In this document: positions 1 to 6,694 of the stretch, piece after piece
Layout: the number at the start of each line of letters is the position of its first letter
How positions within the stretch are numbered: position 1 is the first letter of the stretch
Source: JBJFCE01 sp964437825
Lineage (GTDB): Bacteria; Bacillota; Clostridia; Lachnospirales; Lachnospiraceae
NCBI GenBank assembly: GCA_964437825.1
Contig: CAYTIH010000055.1
Location: 1-14,710, forward strand
Reading direction: 5' to 3'
DNA: 14,710 nucleotides
The notes under the pieces: generated by a model
Database searches by the model: none
The model's input: the letters and a program-made list of their open reading frames with translations, nothing else
What the model was told of the DNA's origin: nothing
Position numbers and translations under genes: made by a program

Positions 1-165
1 CCTATGGCAGCAGTCAGACAGACACCTGCTTTTATGCCAGCATAACGCTTTATTCCTTTCTTTCACTCCGCAGTGCCGCTCGTCTCCGCTTCTCTTCGAC
101 TCGCTCACGGGCTTCGCCCTATGGCAGCAGTCAGACAGACACCTGCTTTTATGCCAGCATAACGC
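1..165. repeat. Direct repeat, 48 bp, two copies 117 bp apart
   Basis: Positions 1-48 and 118-165 are identical. Both begin CCTATGGCAGCAG and end GCATAACGC. The 69 bp between them (49-117) is more GC-rich and contains no credible gene. Because the first copy starts at the window edge, there may be more copies to the left, making this a tandem array with a 117-bp period. The second copy forms the left half of the hairpin at 123-187; the first copy lacks the matching right half. I do not recognise the family. It could be an intergenic repeat, a non-autonomous mobile element or a misassembled repeat. Confidence 0.85.
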
Positions 166-187
166 AGGTGTCTGTCTGACTGCTGCC
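123..187. repeat. Long near-perfect hairpin (24-bp arms)
   Basis: Positions 123-146 are the exact reverse complement of 164-187, giving 24 bp without mismatch. Within the 17-nt centre, 149-154 (TTATGC) pairs with 157-162 (GCATAA), so nearly the whole element can fold into one rod. There is no T-run directly after either arm, so it is not a typical intrinsic terminator. The nearest gene on the minus strand ends about 150 bp away at 338. It may be a palindromic intergenic repeat, the end of a mobile element, or an assembly fold-back. Confidence 0.8.
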
Positions 188-337
188 GCACTGCTCATTG
201 CCTACGTGGACATTATAGTATGAATCGTCGGTTATAATCAAGTGATAGTACACAAAAATTGTAAACGCAATATTACGTTCCGGGCATTCATTTACTGTAA
301 ATGGTATATAATTTGAGCTGTACCGTAACCTCAGATG
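188..337. other. Intergenic stretch without a recognised gene
   Basis: This is the AT-rich sequence downstream of the minus-strand gene ending at 338. The only structure seen is a small palindrome at 289-303 (CATTTAC, one base, GTAAATG). No convincing terminator with a T-run, no RNA gene and no ORF with a ribosome binding site was seen. Confidence 0.5.
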
Positions 338-1162
338 CTATTCTTTTTTTCTGCCTGAGCGTTTCAAAAGCAGGAGCAGAAGCGCCGTAATGACCACTAC
401 TGCAATCACAATCACCACTGCCAAGATCACCGTGCTGTTATTGTGTTCCGTCTTTGGCGTAATACGCTCGGTCCCGTATTCCACAGGTTCTTCCTGTGCA
501 CTGCCTCTTTGCGGTGCCCCACCCGGATACAGTGTTTCAAAATCCGCAGTCGGCTGGTCAATGCATATCCAGACATTTTTACTACCATAATAATAATTAA
601 TATGTCCCCAGCGCCGTCCTTCTTCGTCAACGTATACCTTATCATACTGCGGCACATACTCATCCGCCGTCATGAAATCCATGTCCTGAGAACCGGGATA
701 TTTCCAAAAATATATAGTCTCTCCCTGATAATCCTCCTCTATACTGCCCAATTCCTCTGTAATTTCCGCATCGTATTCTTCTTGAAATGAAATACTGTCA
801 TATACGACCTTCATATATTCCATCGGCATCCAGCCCGACTCCGTAATATCCCCATTATTATATATGCCCCACACCGTTCCGTTTTGGTCCGTATAAATAA
901 AAGAAATATATGCAATGTGACCGTTTTCCCATGTGGTAATCTCAACATCCGACTCCGGACTTTCATATAGGATCACCTTGCCATCCGGTCCATTTGCAGT
1001 ATAGACACGATCGATGTATTCACACTCCGAGCTATGCAGATCATAAAAAGTATCCTCACTCGGTTCAAATATTAAATCCGCCCGTGCAGAAAGGCTGCAG
1101 AGCATAAAACATGTAAAAAAGGCCAGAACATAACTCCATTTTTTCATAAACCGTTTCTTCAT
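338..1162 (-). CDS. Membrane-anchored surface protein with SH3-like segments
   Basis: A 274-residue protein of unknown function. The N-terminus is a signal peptide: basic MKKRFMKKW, a hydrophobic stretch, then a likely cleavage after SARA near residue 28. The exported part holds two similar segments ending in GWMPMEYM and VWICIDQP. These resemble the end of bacterial SH3-like folds, which often bind cell wall. A polar, low-complexity linker follows, then one hydrophobic helix at about 244-266 and a basic tail (KRSGRKKE). That suggests a membrane anchor with the bulk outside the cell; no LPXTG sorting motif was seen. The start is supported by AGGAGG seven bases upstream. It lies 64 bp after the small membrane protein gene and probably shares its transcript. 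The SH3-like call rests on motif resemblance only. Confidence 0.75.
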   Translation of the reverse strand: MKKRFMKKWSYVLAFFTCFMLCSLSARADLIFEPSEDTFYDLHSSECEYIDRVYTANGPDGKVILYESPESDVEITTWENGHIAYISFIYTDQNGTVWGIYNNGDITESGWMPMEYMKVVYDSISFQEEYDAEITEELGSIEEDYQGETIYFWKYPGSQDMDFMTADEYVPQYDKVYVDEEGRRWGHINYYYGSKNVWICIDQPTADFETLYPGGAPQRGSAQEEPVEYGTERITPKTEHNNSTVILAVVIVIAVVVITALLLLLLKRSGRKKE

Positions 1163-1226
1163 AGTTTTCCTCCTTTTACTACTCTACTCCTTTATTGGGC
1201 AATTACCTATATTCCTTCCTCCGATT

Positions 1227-1592
1227 TTACCGAAACAGCAATACTCCGGTGCACCAGGAAGCTCCGTTTGCCACAATCGAAAGCCATCCCGGATGTTTGA
1301 TTTTCCACTGCGGATCTTTCATAAAACTGCGATAAATACATGCTTCCGTTATCACAACGATGACTTCTATCACAATCTGCCGTCCCGCCATCGGAACAAA
1401 TTCCCAATACAAACGGCACAGCCAGTTACACAATACTGCCGGCGGATTGGTCAGTACATTCACCAGAATCACCAGCAGCATACCCTTCCTGTCATGAATT
1501 CCAAGCAAAAAAGCCGCAAGTAATTCAATCCCAATTGTAAGCAGCAGCGAAATTCCAAACATTTCTAACAGATCAGCATTCACTCCTGCCAC
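1227..1592 (-). CDS. Small multi-pass membrane protein, function unknown
   Basis: A protein of about 121 residues with three or four hydrophobic segments: near residues 9-31, 37-57, 68-88 and possibly 101-120. A conserved-looking motif LVNVLTNPPAVLCNW sits in the second segment. I do not recognise the family. The gene overlaps the end of the MFS-like gene, which suggests translational coupling. The start is uncertain. GTG at 1592 is listed, but GTG at 1583 would overlap the upstream stop as GTGA and has AGGTGG just upstream, giving 118 residues. The three neighbouring genes (permease, this gene, SH3-like surface protein) probably form one operon, so it may assist the permease or the surface protein. 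That role is inference. Confidence 0.7.
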   Translation of the reverse strand: MAGVNADLLEMFGISLLLTIGIELLAAFLLGIHDRKGMLLVILVNVLTNPPAVLCNWLCRLYWEFVPMAGRQIVIEVIVVITEACIYRSFMKDPQWKIKHPGWLSIVANGASWCTGVLLFR

Positions 1593-2704
1593 CTCACGAC
1601 ATCTTTCAATGTTTTCGTTTTGAAAATACCTGCCGTCAATATCAGTAAGGAAATAACACTGCCTGCAAAACCGATCATATTTCCGTCAAATACGGTTTGC
1701 ATTTCGAAATATCCCGGCAAAAATCCCAAAAACAAGCCAAATGTTAATAAGCCGAACGAAAAGCCGGGAAGCTTGGGAAAGCCGCTGATCAGCAGATACA
1801 ACGTAATCGGCATTGTCATATTAAATAAAAATAAGGCAGCCAGTCCAAGCGGCGCAGCATGCGAAAATAAATAGCAGAAGGATGCCAACAATAAAGAACC
1901 AACGGCTGCTTTGAAACATCCAAAGTGCGCTGCCAAAAATCCTCCTGCAATCTTACCGCAAACCACTGCCAATACACTGAGTGTTCCAAGCAGCAGCGTT
2001 GTTTTCCAGGGGAAAGCAACCGCCATACCGATATAGGACCTTACAATCACAACCAGCAGACAGCAAAATGCCAAACGAATCGTTCCCCTTCCGGCTTCTT
2101 CTTTTTTCTTTAATGATCGCCCCGTCCGCTGCTCGCTTCCCCGGCGTTTTCCATTCCGGACTCCGTCTATTATGGCAGTATTTCGAATTTTTTCCTTCCG
2201 CCATTGCACATATATCATACCCGCACAGACCAGCAGCATAAAAGCACTGACACCGGCCAACCATTCACAGCCTGCACCGCCATGGGCAAGCATCGTACCA
2301 AGATATAACCCCAATGCACCCGGCGCCACAAATACACCAAGTCCCCTGCCCTGTCGGTTCTTTGCCGCATCCTCACGGATCGTACCGACGCCTCCGCCGA
2401 CATGAAACAGCGCATTCCCGATTCCCAGAATCACAGGATGCGTCACTGCCCCGATCATCGTACACAAAGCTCCGAGAACCGCAAATAAGAACGACATATC
2501 CAATTTCTGCCGCTTTATTTTTGTATTCAAAATGTCCAAAAGAGTTCCAATCGGCATCTGCAGTGCAAACGCACAAAAATTATACAGAAGCAGATAAAGA
2601 GATCGATTTCCCTTCGAAAGAAATGTCCCAACCATCGAAAGTGCGCACACACCATCCACAAACATATGTAAAACAGAATACAGTGCCGTCATAGGTGCTC
2701 CCAT
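1580..2704 (-). CDS. MFS-like multi-pass membrane transporter
   Basis: A 374-residue, strongly hydrophobic protein with about ten to twelve likely membrane segments. They fall in two halves separated by a basic cytoplasmic loop at about residues 170-215 (KNGKRRGSEQRTGRSLKKKEE region). That is the usual layout of the major facilitator superfamily. The motif GIGNALFHVGGG at about 95-106 resembles the loop of fosmidomycin-resistance-type MFS proteins, but the substrate cannot be told. It is slightly shorter than typical MFS carriers (about 400). Two starts are possible. ATG at 2704 has AGAAGGG almost touching it; ATG at 2692 has GGGAG five bases upstream and may be the true start. A good promoter with a perfect TATAAT lies about 25 bp upstream. 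Confidence 0.7.
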   Translation of the reverse strand: MGAPMTALYSVLHMFVDGVCALSMVGTFLSKGNRSLYLLLYNFCAFALQMPIGTLLDILNTKIKRQKLDMSFLFAVLGALCTMIGAVTHPVILGIGNALFHVGGGVGTIREDAAKNRQGRGLGVFVAPGALGLYLGTMLAHGGAGCEWLAGVSAFMLLVCAGMIYVQWRKEKIRNTAIIDGVRNGKRRGSEQRTGRSLKKKEEAGRGTIRLAFCCLLVVIVRSYIGMAVAFPWKTTLLLGTLSVLAVVCGKIAGGFLAAHFGCFKAAVGSLLLASFCYLFSHAAPLGLAALFLFNMTMPITLYLLISGFPKLPGFSFGLLTFGLFLGFLPGYFEMQTVFDGNMIGFAGSVISLLILTAGIFKTKTLKDVVRWQE

Positions 2705-2726
2705 TCCCTTCTAAAAAGATAACGTT

Positions 2727-2755
2727 ATTATAAAACAAAAAAAGTCGAACTGCAA
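2727..2755 (-). promoter_or_regulatory. Promoter of the MFS-like operon
   Basis: Read on the minus strand, TTGCAG (2750-2755) is followed by a 17-bp spacer and a perfect -10 TATAAT (2727-2732). The -10 box ends 22 bp before the first possible ATG. The -35 box matches the consensus at only three of six positions, but spacing and -10 are ideal. Confidence 0.6.
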
Positions 2756-2757
2756 TC

Positions 2758-2811
2758 TTCCCGCATCTTCGTTTGTTCCCGCATCTTCATTTGTTCCCGC
2801 ATCTTCATTCC
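2758..2811. repeat. Tandem repeat, three 18-bp units
   Basis: Three successive 18-bp units start at 2758, 2776 and 2794. All share TTCCCGCATCTTC and differ only in the last few bases. They lie just upstream of the MFS-like gene's promoter and downstream of the CotH gene's terminator. Length 18 would preserve a reading frame, but no gene with a ribosome binding site covers them. Confidence 0.85.
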
Positions 2812-2860
2812 TATCATATCCTTTAATCTACGTTCCTGTCACAACCCTTGTTCCCTCTGC

Positions 2861-2903
2861 GTCAAAAGAAGGATGTCCGAAACGTTTGTTTTGAACATCC
2901 TTC
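2861..2903 (-). terminator. Intrinsic terminator of the VTC-DUF4956-CotH operon
   Basis: GAAGGATGT at 2868-2876 pairs with ACATCCTTC at 2895-2903. An inner AAAC/GTTT pairing can extend the hairpin. On the minus strand the stem is followed by a short, interrupted T-run (TTCTTTTG). It lies about 35 bp beyond the CotH-family stop codon, the expected place for the end of that transcript. Confidence 0.65.
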
Positions 2904-2936
2904 ATCCGTTATCCCTATCTTCACGCATTCTCAGTT

Positions 2937-4784
2937 TCAGTCAGACGGCTTCATTCCATCCGGCGGCTCCATCACGCCCGGTATCTCCGTTCCATCCGAC
3001 TGCGCCGTTCCGTCTCGCGGCTCCATTCCGTCCGGCAGCTCCATCACGCCCGGCGGCTCCATTCCGTCCGGCAGCTCCATCACGCCCGGCGGCTCCATTC
3101 CGTCCGGCAGCTCCATTCCGTCCGGCAGCTCCATCACGCCCGGTATCTCCGTTTCTCCCGGTCCTCCCATTCCGTCCGGCTGTCTGCCGCCCGAAAATCC
3201 CGTATTCATACTTCCCATGTCCGAAATGGAAATATGGGACGCATCAATCAAAGCCTGTTCGTTTCCGGCCTGCCCGTCATCCGTGGAAGGGATCGTTCCT
3301 TCAAGCTGGCCTCTGATACTCTCTGCGCGGAGAACACAAAACTCTTTTAAAGTTGAAACTCCCGTCTCAAATTCCTCATAGGTGCAGAATTTTGTAGGAT
3401 CCTGCTCCACATAAGGCGCAATCAACTCCGTTACCGAATCGATCATTTCTTCCAGCTCTCCCTGATCGAAATACTGCACGATCAGTTCTTCGAAATACTG
3501 ATGATACAGCTGCGTATATTCCTCATTGCTAAAAATCCATGCCAGCATGGGGCGGTCATCAACGGAGCCGTTCGAAACCGGGCTATCAATCGGTTCATTT
3601 ACCGTATCCGTAGCATCCGAGCCTCCCTGAAAGCCGCCAAAGGCCAGATTATAATCCCACGGTATCATAGAAAGCTGTCCATCTTCTTCATATAAATAAT
3701 AATTGTGGATCATCGACCCTGTATAGCTGTCCGCATTGCATAGAAAATTGTGAACCGCAAAATATCGGATCACTGCTTCCACATCGACAGTTTCTTCAAT
3801 GTTTACATTCTCCGAAAGATTTTTCAGCGCCGCAATCAGACGTTGTTTGTCCGAACTTGTGACATCGGTTTTGGCATTGTCAAAAATATTTGAATAACTG
3901 TCCGGATCATCATCGATATATTGCAGCTTCACATCACTGCTGCCCATACCGCCCTCGTCTCCGGCGGAAAATTTTCCTCCATTTCCTGCGTCGGACCTGT
4001 TTTCGGGTTCTCCGTCAGGTGCGCTTTCCGCTCGGTTTCCCATGCCGCCGTTCTGGTCAATATGCTCCATATCACCAAAGCCCTGTCTGAACTCCTTTCT
4101 TTCTTCGATCTGCTCCATAAATTCGTCCGGACTAAAGTCTCTGCCATTGCCGCGACCGCCTCCAAAGCTCATGCTGTCAGGTTTATAAAGCTCCCCATAG
4201 CCGCTTCCGTAATTGCGCGTAAGGAAACTCTCTTCGACACTCTCAACAGCCAGATACAGTCCCCAATCCTCGCCGTTCACCGTGATATAAGAATAGCTGC
4301 ATAGCGGTGCGCTTACCCCAAATCCGCCCATCATTTGATAAGAAATATAATCCTTCATATAGGTATTGTCCTGAATGATATTATTCAGGCTGACCTTGTC
4401 AAGACCATAATAATTTTTGCCGCTTTCATAATGATCAAATTCAATTTTGAAGCTGTATCTGTTACTGTCGCTGGCAGATACCGAACTCAGAGAAGTATTT
4501 CCCTTTGCCCTGATCCCCACGTTTTTATAAGCTTCATTATCAATAATCACCGTGCAGGAAACATATTCCTCATTTTCGCAATTGGAAATAAAGTCATCCC
4601 AGTCCTCCATGACAATATCAATGGTATGAACGGTCGACGTATCAAACAGCTTATTTTCATAACCCATGGTTTTCTTCATCGTCGGAATCTCCAGCGCCTC
4701 GCCATTCATAAATACAACGGTCAGGAGCAAAACAACGGCAAGCACTGCTATGCAAATCCGGTCAATATGCCTGTGCGTTGACAT
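2937..4784 (-). CDS. CotH-kinase-family protein, membrane-anchored, with repetitive tail
   Basis: A 615-residue protein. Residues 9-27 form one hydrophobic signal anchor, so the rest is probably outside the membrane. The CotH fold is seen from about 45 to 495: GIRAKGNTSL (90-99), SFKIEFDHY (111-119), YGLDKVSLNN (126-135), NGEDWGLYLAVE (170-181), GELYKPDS (197-204), NFLCNADSYTGSMIHNYYLY (346-365) and MIPWDYNLAFGG (373-384). The last two match the metal- and nucleotide-binding parts of CotH, an atypical protein kinase first known from spore coats. A glycine- and acid-rich insertion of about 80 residues (205-285) splits the domain. The tail (535-615) is a degenerate repeat of PDGMELP/PGVMEPP. 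The start is supported by GGGGG eight bases upstream, 12 bp after the DUF4956 stop. The real substrate is unknown. Confidence 0.88.
   Translation of the reverse strand: MSTHRHIDRICIAVLAVVLLLTVVFMNGEALEIPTMKKTMGYENKLFDTSTVHTIDIVMEDWDDFISNCENEEYVSCTVIIDNEAYKNVGIRAKGNTSLSSVSASDSNRYSFKIEFDHYESGKNYYGLDKVSLNNIIQDNTYMKDYISYQMMGGFGVSAPLCSYSYITVNGEDWGLYLAVESVEESFLTRNYGSGYGELYKPDSMSFGGGRGNGRDFSPDEFMEQIEERKEFRQGFGDMEHIDQNGGMGNRAESAPDGEPENRSDAGNGGKFSAGDEGGMGSSDVKLQYIDDDPDSYSNIFDNAKTDVTSSDKQRLIAALKNLSENVNIEETVDVEAVIRYFAVHNFLCNADSYTGSMIHNYYLYEEDGQLSMIPWDYNLAFGGFQGGSDATDTVNEPIDSPVSNGSVDDRPMLAWIFSNEEYTQLYHQYFEELIVQYFDQGELEEMIDSVTELIAPYVEQDPTKFCTYEEFETGVSTLKEFCVLRAESIRGQLEGTIPSTDDGQAGNEQALIDASHISISDMGSMNTGFSGGRQPDGMGGPGETEIPGVMELPDGMELPDGMEPPGVMELPDGMEPPGVMELPDGMEPRDGTAQSDGTEIPGVMEPPDGMKPSD
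2940..3182 (-). repeat. In-frame coding repeat in the CotH-family gene
   Basis: The DNA for residues 535-615 is built of related short units such as GGCAGCTCCATCACGCCC and GGCGGCTCCATTCCGTCC (plus-strand reading). They combine into larger 36-bp periods around 3030-3140. Units are multiples of three, so the frame is kept. The encoded tail is rich in Pro, Gly, Met, Glu and Asp and likely unfolded. Slippage or recombination here could change tail length between strains. Confidence 0.85.
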
Positions 4785-4796
4785 ACGCTCATCCCC

Positions 4797-5468
4797 CTAT
4801 CCCATGTAATCGCCGTTATAGCTGACCAGCACTGCGCTGCTTACACCCTCCATCTCGGAAAGCCTATTCATAAAATCCGTATTTTCATCTTTTAAGCGGA
4901 TTTCCATATTCAGCTCGATCGCTCCTTTTTGTACCATTTTACTCTTAACGACGCAGCGCCTGGTATGCTCATCCAGAAACGCTCTGACCTTTTCTTCATT
5001 TGCAAAACAATCGCAATTCACAACGACTATGTACGGATTGAAATGCGACTTTCTGTTGACAAACAGCAGCAGAACAACGCCGATCAGCACACTGCCGAAT
5101 ACTGCAAGCGGAATCAGACCGGCCGCCAGAACAATTCCGACTGCAATGGACCAAAATAAAAATGCAATATCCAAAGGCTCCTTAATTGCCGTACGAAACC
5201 GGACAATGGACAACGCGCCAACCATACCCAGAGATAAAACAACGTTTGATGTTACAGCCAAAATCACCAGCGTCGTAATCATACTGATGGCAATCAGCGT
5301 CACGCCAAAGCTGGAGGAATACATAACCCCCGAAAATGTATGCTTATATACAAAAAAAATAAACACCCCGAGTCCAAAAGCCAGAATGAAAGCCAAAACA
5401 GTGTCAAACATGCTGATACTGGAGACATTCTCCAAAAAGCTTGATTTGAAAATATTATTAAATGTCAT
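4797..5468 (-). CDS. DUF4956 family membrane protein
   Basis: A 223-residue protein. Hydrophobic segments lie at about 20-41, 53-73, 75-90 and 103-137, so four or five membrane passes. The stretch SLGMVGALSIVRFRTAIKEP (79-98) with the following LDIAFLFWSIAVGI is the hallmark of DUF4956. A soluble C-terminal domain of about 80 residues (from 145) with alternating strand-like segments looks like a small alpha/beta cytoplasmic domain. The biochemical function of the family is unknown; it often sits beside VTC-domain and CotH genes, exactly as here. AAAGGA about ten bases upstream supports the start. The gene lies 88 bp after the VTC gene and 12 bp before the CotH gene, so one transcript is likely. 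Confidence 0.9.
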   Translation of the reverse strand: MTFNNIFKSSFLENVSSISMFDTVLAFILAFGLGVFIFFVYKHTFSGVMYSSSFGVTLIAISMITTLVILAVTSNVVLSLGMVGALSIVRFRTAIKEPLDIAFLFWSIAVGIVLAAGLIPLAVFGSVLIGVVLLLFVNRKSHFNPYIVVVNCDCFANEEKVRAFLDEHTRRCVVKSKMVQKGAIELNMEIRLKDENTDFMNRLSEMEGVSSAVLVSYNGDYMG

Positions 5469-5556
5469 GATTTATTTTTCCTTTCATAGTTTTTTCTTGA
5501 TTTTAGGCAATTGCCTATTTATTCTTGATGCCTTAACCGTTCTTTTCTTCCTCATA

Positions 5557-6228
5557 TCAATCATACATACGGCAGGCTGCATACTTGGAATAGGAAGCCG
5601 TATGGCGTCCTTTCAGACAAACAGCGTCCCGGATAACCGACGGGAGGAACTGATCCCATTTAACCTCTAAAATAACCGGCGCCCCTTTGACAGGTATCAT
5701 AATGCAATCCGGATTCAGAAAATCCGTACTATGTAGTCCGGTCCGAATATCATAATCCAGAGTAACCCGAACATGACCGGGATCATATACAAAAGGCTCT
5801 CTGACATAATCCACAATCGTTCTCGGCCTGAGTCCCTGAAGATATATTTTTTGATACAACTCCCGAACAAGCGCTTCTGTGCTGTCAGGCATCCAATCAT
5901 AATCGCCCGAAACAATCCTCTGCGCCTCGTCCGGCGTTAACTGACAGGACTGCTTGCTGCCAAGACCTCCCTGCTTGCTCTTTTTTTCCAGTACAATCCA
6001 TAAACTGTCACCATTATAATAACGAATTCTGAACTTTTCCCTGATGTTGACGCCATCCAGTTTTTCCCGCAGCGCTTTATCCGCCAAATTGTCAAAATAC
6101 AGGCTCCTGATCCGGTATTTTCCCAAAATAGCATGTTCATCCGTTTTGGCAATTGCACGAAGCCTCTGTCTGATCGCAAGCACATCCGAGACATTGATTT
6201 CATGTTTCCATTCATGCCGAAAATCCAT
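5557..6228 (-). CDS. VTC-domain polyphosphate polymerase family protein
   Basis: A 223-residue protein that is almost entirely one VTC domain (the catalytic tunnel domain of the yeast vacuolar transporter chaperone, which makes polyphosphate from ATP). Visible motifs are RHEWKHEI (4-11), GKYRIRSLYFDN (36-47), REKFRIRYYN (63-72), VLEKKSKQ (79-86), VTLDYDIRT (155-163), VILEVKWD (185-192) and SYSKY (212-216). The basic residues and the glutamates in LEKK and LEVK correspond to the phosphate- and metal-binding tunnel. No SPX domain and no membrane segment are present, so it is cytoplasmic and may dock on the DUF4956 protein. It is the first gene of the operon. GAAAGGG lies about 13 bases upstream of the ATG, a rather long spacing. 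Polymerase activity is known for some family members and is inferred here. Confidence 0.9.
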   Translation of the reverse strand: MDFRHEWKHEINVSDVLAIRQRLRAIAKTDEHAILGKYRIRSLYFDNLADKALREKLDGVNIREKFRIRYYNGDSLWIVLEKKSKQGGLGSKQSCQLTPDEAQRIVSGDYDWMPDSTEALVRELYQKIYLQGLRPRTIVDYVREPFVYDPGHVRVTLDYDIRTGLHSTDFLNPDCIMIPVKGAPVILEVKWDQFLPSVIRDAVCLKGRHTASYSKYAACRMYD

Positions 6229-6268
6229 TGCTTTTTACCACGCCCTTTCTCGTATTACAGCAAAAATA

Positions 6269-6274
6269 ATTATA
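6269..6274 (-). promoter_or_regulatory. Likely -10 box of the VTC-DUF4956-CotH operon
   Basis: A perfect TATAAT is read on the minus strand 40 bp upstream of the VTC start. No good -35 hexamer is found at 16-18 bp (ATCTTT at 17), so the promoter may be weak or need an activator. It lies between the groESL terminator and the VTC gene, where a promoter is required. Confidence 0.45.
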
Positions 6275-6372
6275 TCGGGATTTTGTTTCTAAAAGATGAT
6301 AAATATGTGAAAATTTTATGTTCCATACCCAACTCCACCCGGCCAACGCATTCAGCAGACTAACGCCCACGC

Positions 6373-6405
6373 AAAAAAGTCCCGAATCCAATACGGATTC
6401 GGGAC
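6373..6405 (-). terminator. Strong intrinsic terminator of groES-groEL
   Basis: On the minus strand GTCCCGAATCC (6395-6405) and GGATTCGGGAC (6379-6389) form a perfect 11-bp stem with a 5-base loop, followed at once by six T (6373-6378). It follows the repeat region after groEL and separates groESL from the VTC operon. Confidence 0.92.
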
Positions 6406-6408
6406 CCT

Positions 6409-6689
6409 TAAGTCCTTCGGTCTTATCGCTANNNNNNNNNNNNNNNNNNNNNNNNNNNNNNNNNNNNNNNNNNNNNNNNNNNNNNNNNNNNNNNNNNNNN
6501 NNNNNNNNNNNNNNNNNNNNNNNNNNNNNNNACACATCGGGTGAAATCAAATGCCCGCTTCCGCGGGCGCTTGATTTCCTTCCGATTCTTTTTGTTTCAC
6601 AAAATATGCTCTAAGTCCTTCGGTCTTATCGCTAACACATCGGGTGAAATCAAATGCCCGCTTCCGCGGGCGCTTGATTTCCTTCCGAT
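6409..6689 (-). repeat. Two copies of a 78-bp structured repeat after groEL
   Basis: Copy B is continuous at 6612-6689. Copy A is split by the run of N: 6409-6431 matches its first 23 bases and 6532-6586 its last 55. With the N removed, the copies are identical over 78 bp and lie 103 bp apart. Each copy holds nested inverted repeats with GC-rich inner arms (GCCCGC/GCGGGC). Between them lie 25 unique bases (6587-6611). Both are in the 3' untranslated part of the groESL message. The family is not recognised. Confidence 0.85.
6432..6531. other. Assembly gap (100 N)
   Basis: Exactly 100 N, the conventional size for a gap of unknown length. The sequence on both sides joins without a missing base to give a copy identical to the repeat at 6612-6689. 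The true gap may be zero, or may hide further repeat units. Confidence 0.98.
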
Positions 6690-6694
6690 GTGTT
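6634..6694 (-). other. Long hairpin overlapping the groEL stop codon
   Basis: Three nested arm pairs are visible: AACACATCGG (6634-6643) with CCGATGTGTT (6685-6694), GAAATCAA (6646-6653) with TTGATTTC (6674-6681), and GCCCGC (6656-6661) with GCGGGC (6666-6671). As minus-strand RNA the tip loop is GGAA, a GNRA-type tetraloop. The outer arm includes two bases of the groEL TAA. No T-run follows, so it is more likely a stability or processing element, or a repeat, than a terminator. Confidence 0.7.

Noticed and set aside
2758..2811. CRISPR-like array
   Set aside because: Units are 18 bp with no unique spacers, only three copies, and no cas genes are nearby.
2848..3381. Plus-strand proline/serine-rich frame over the CotH tail repeat
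   Set aside because: Its apparent repeats are the complement of the in-frame repeats in the CotH-family gene, which has clear domain evidence.
6318..6614. Open frames running through the N gap
   Set aside because: They exist only because N codons contain no stops; the flanks are repeats and a terminator.
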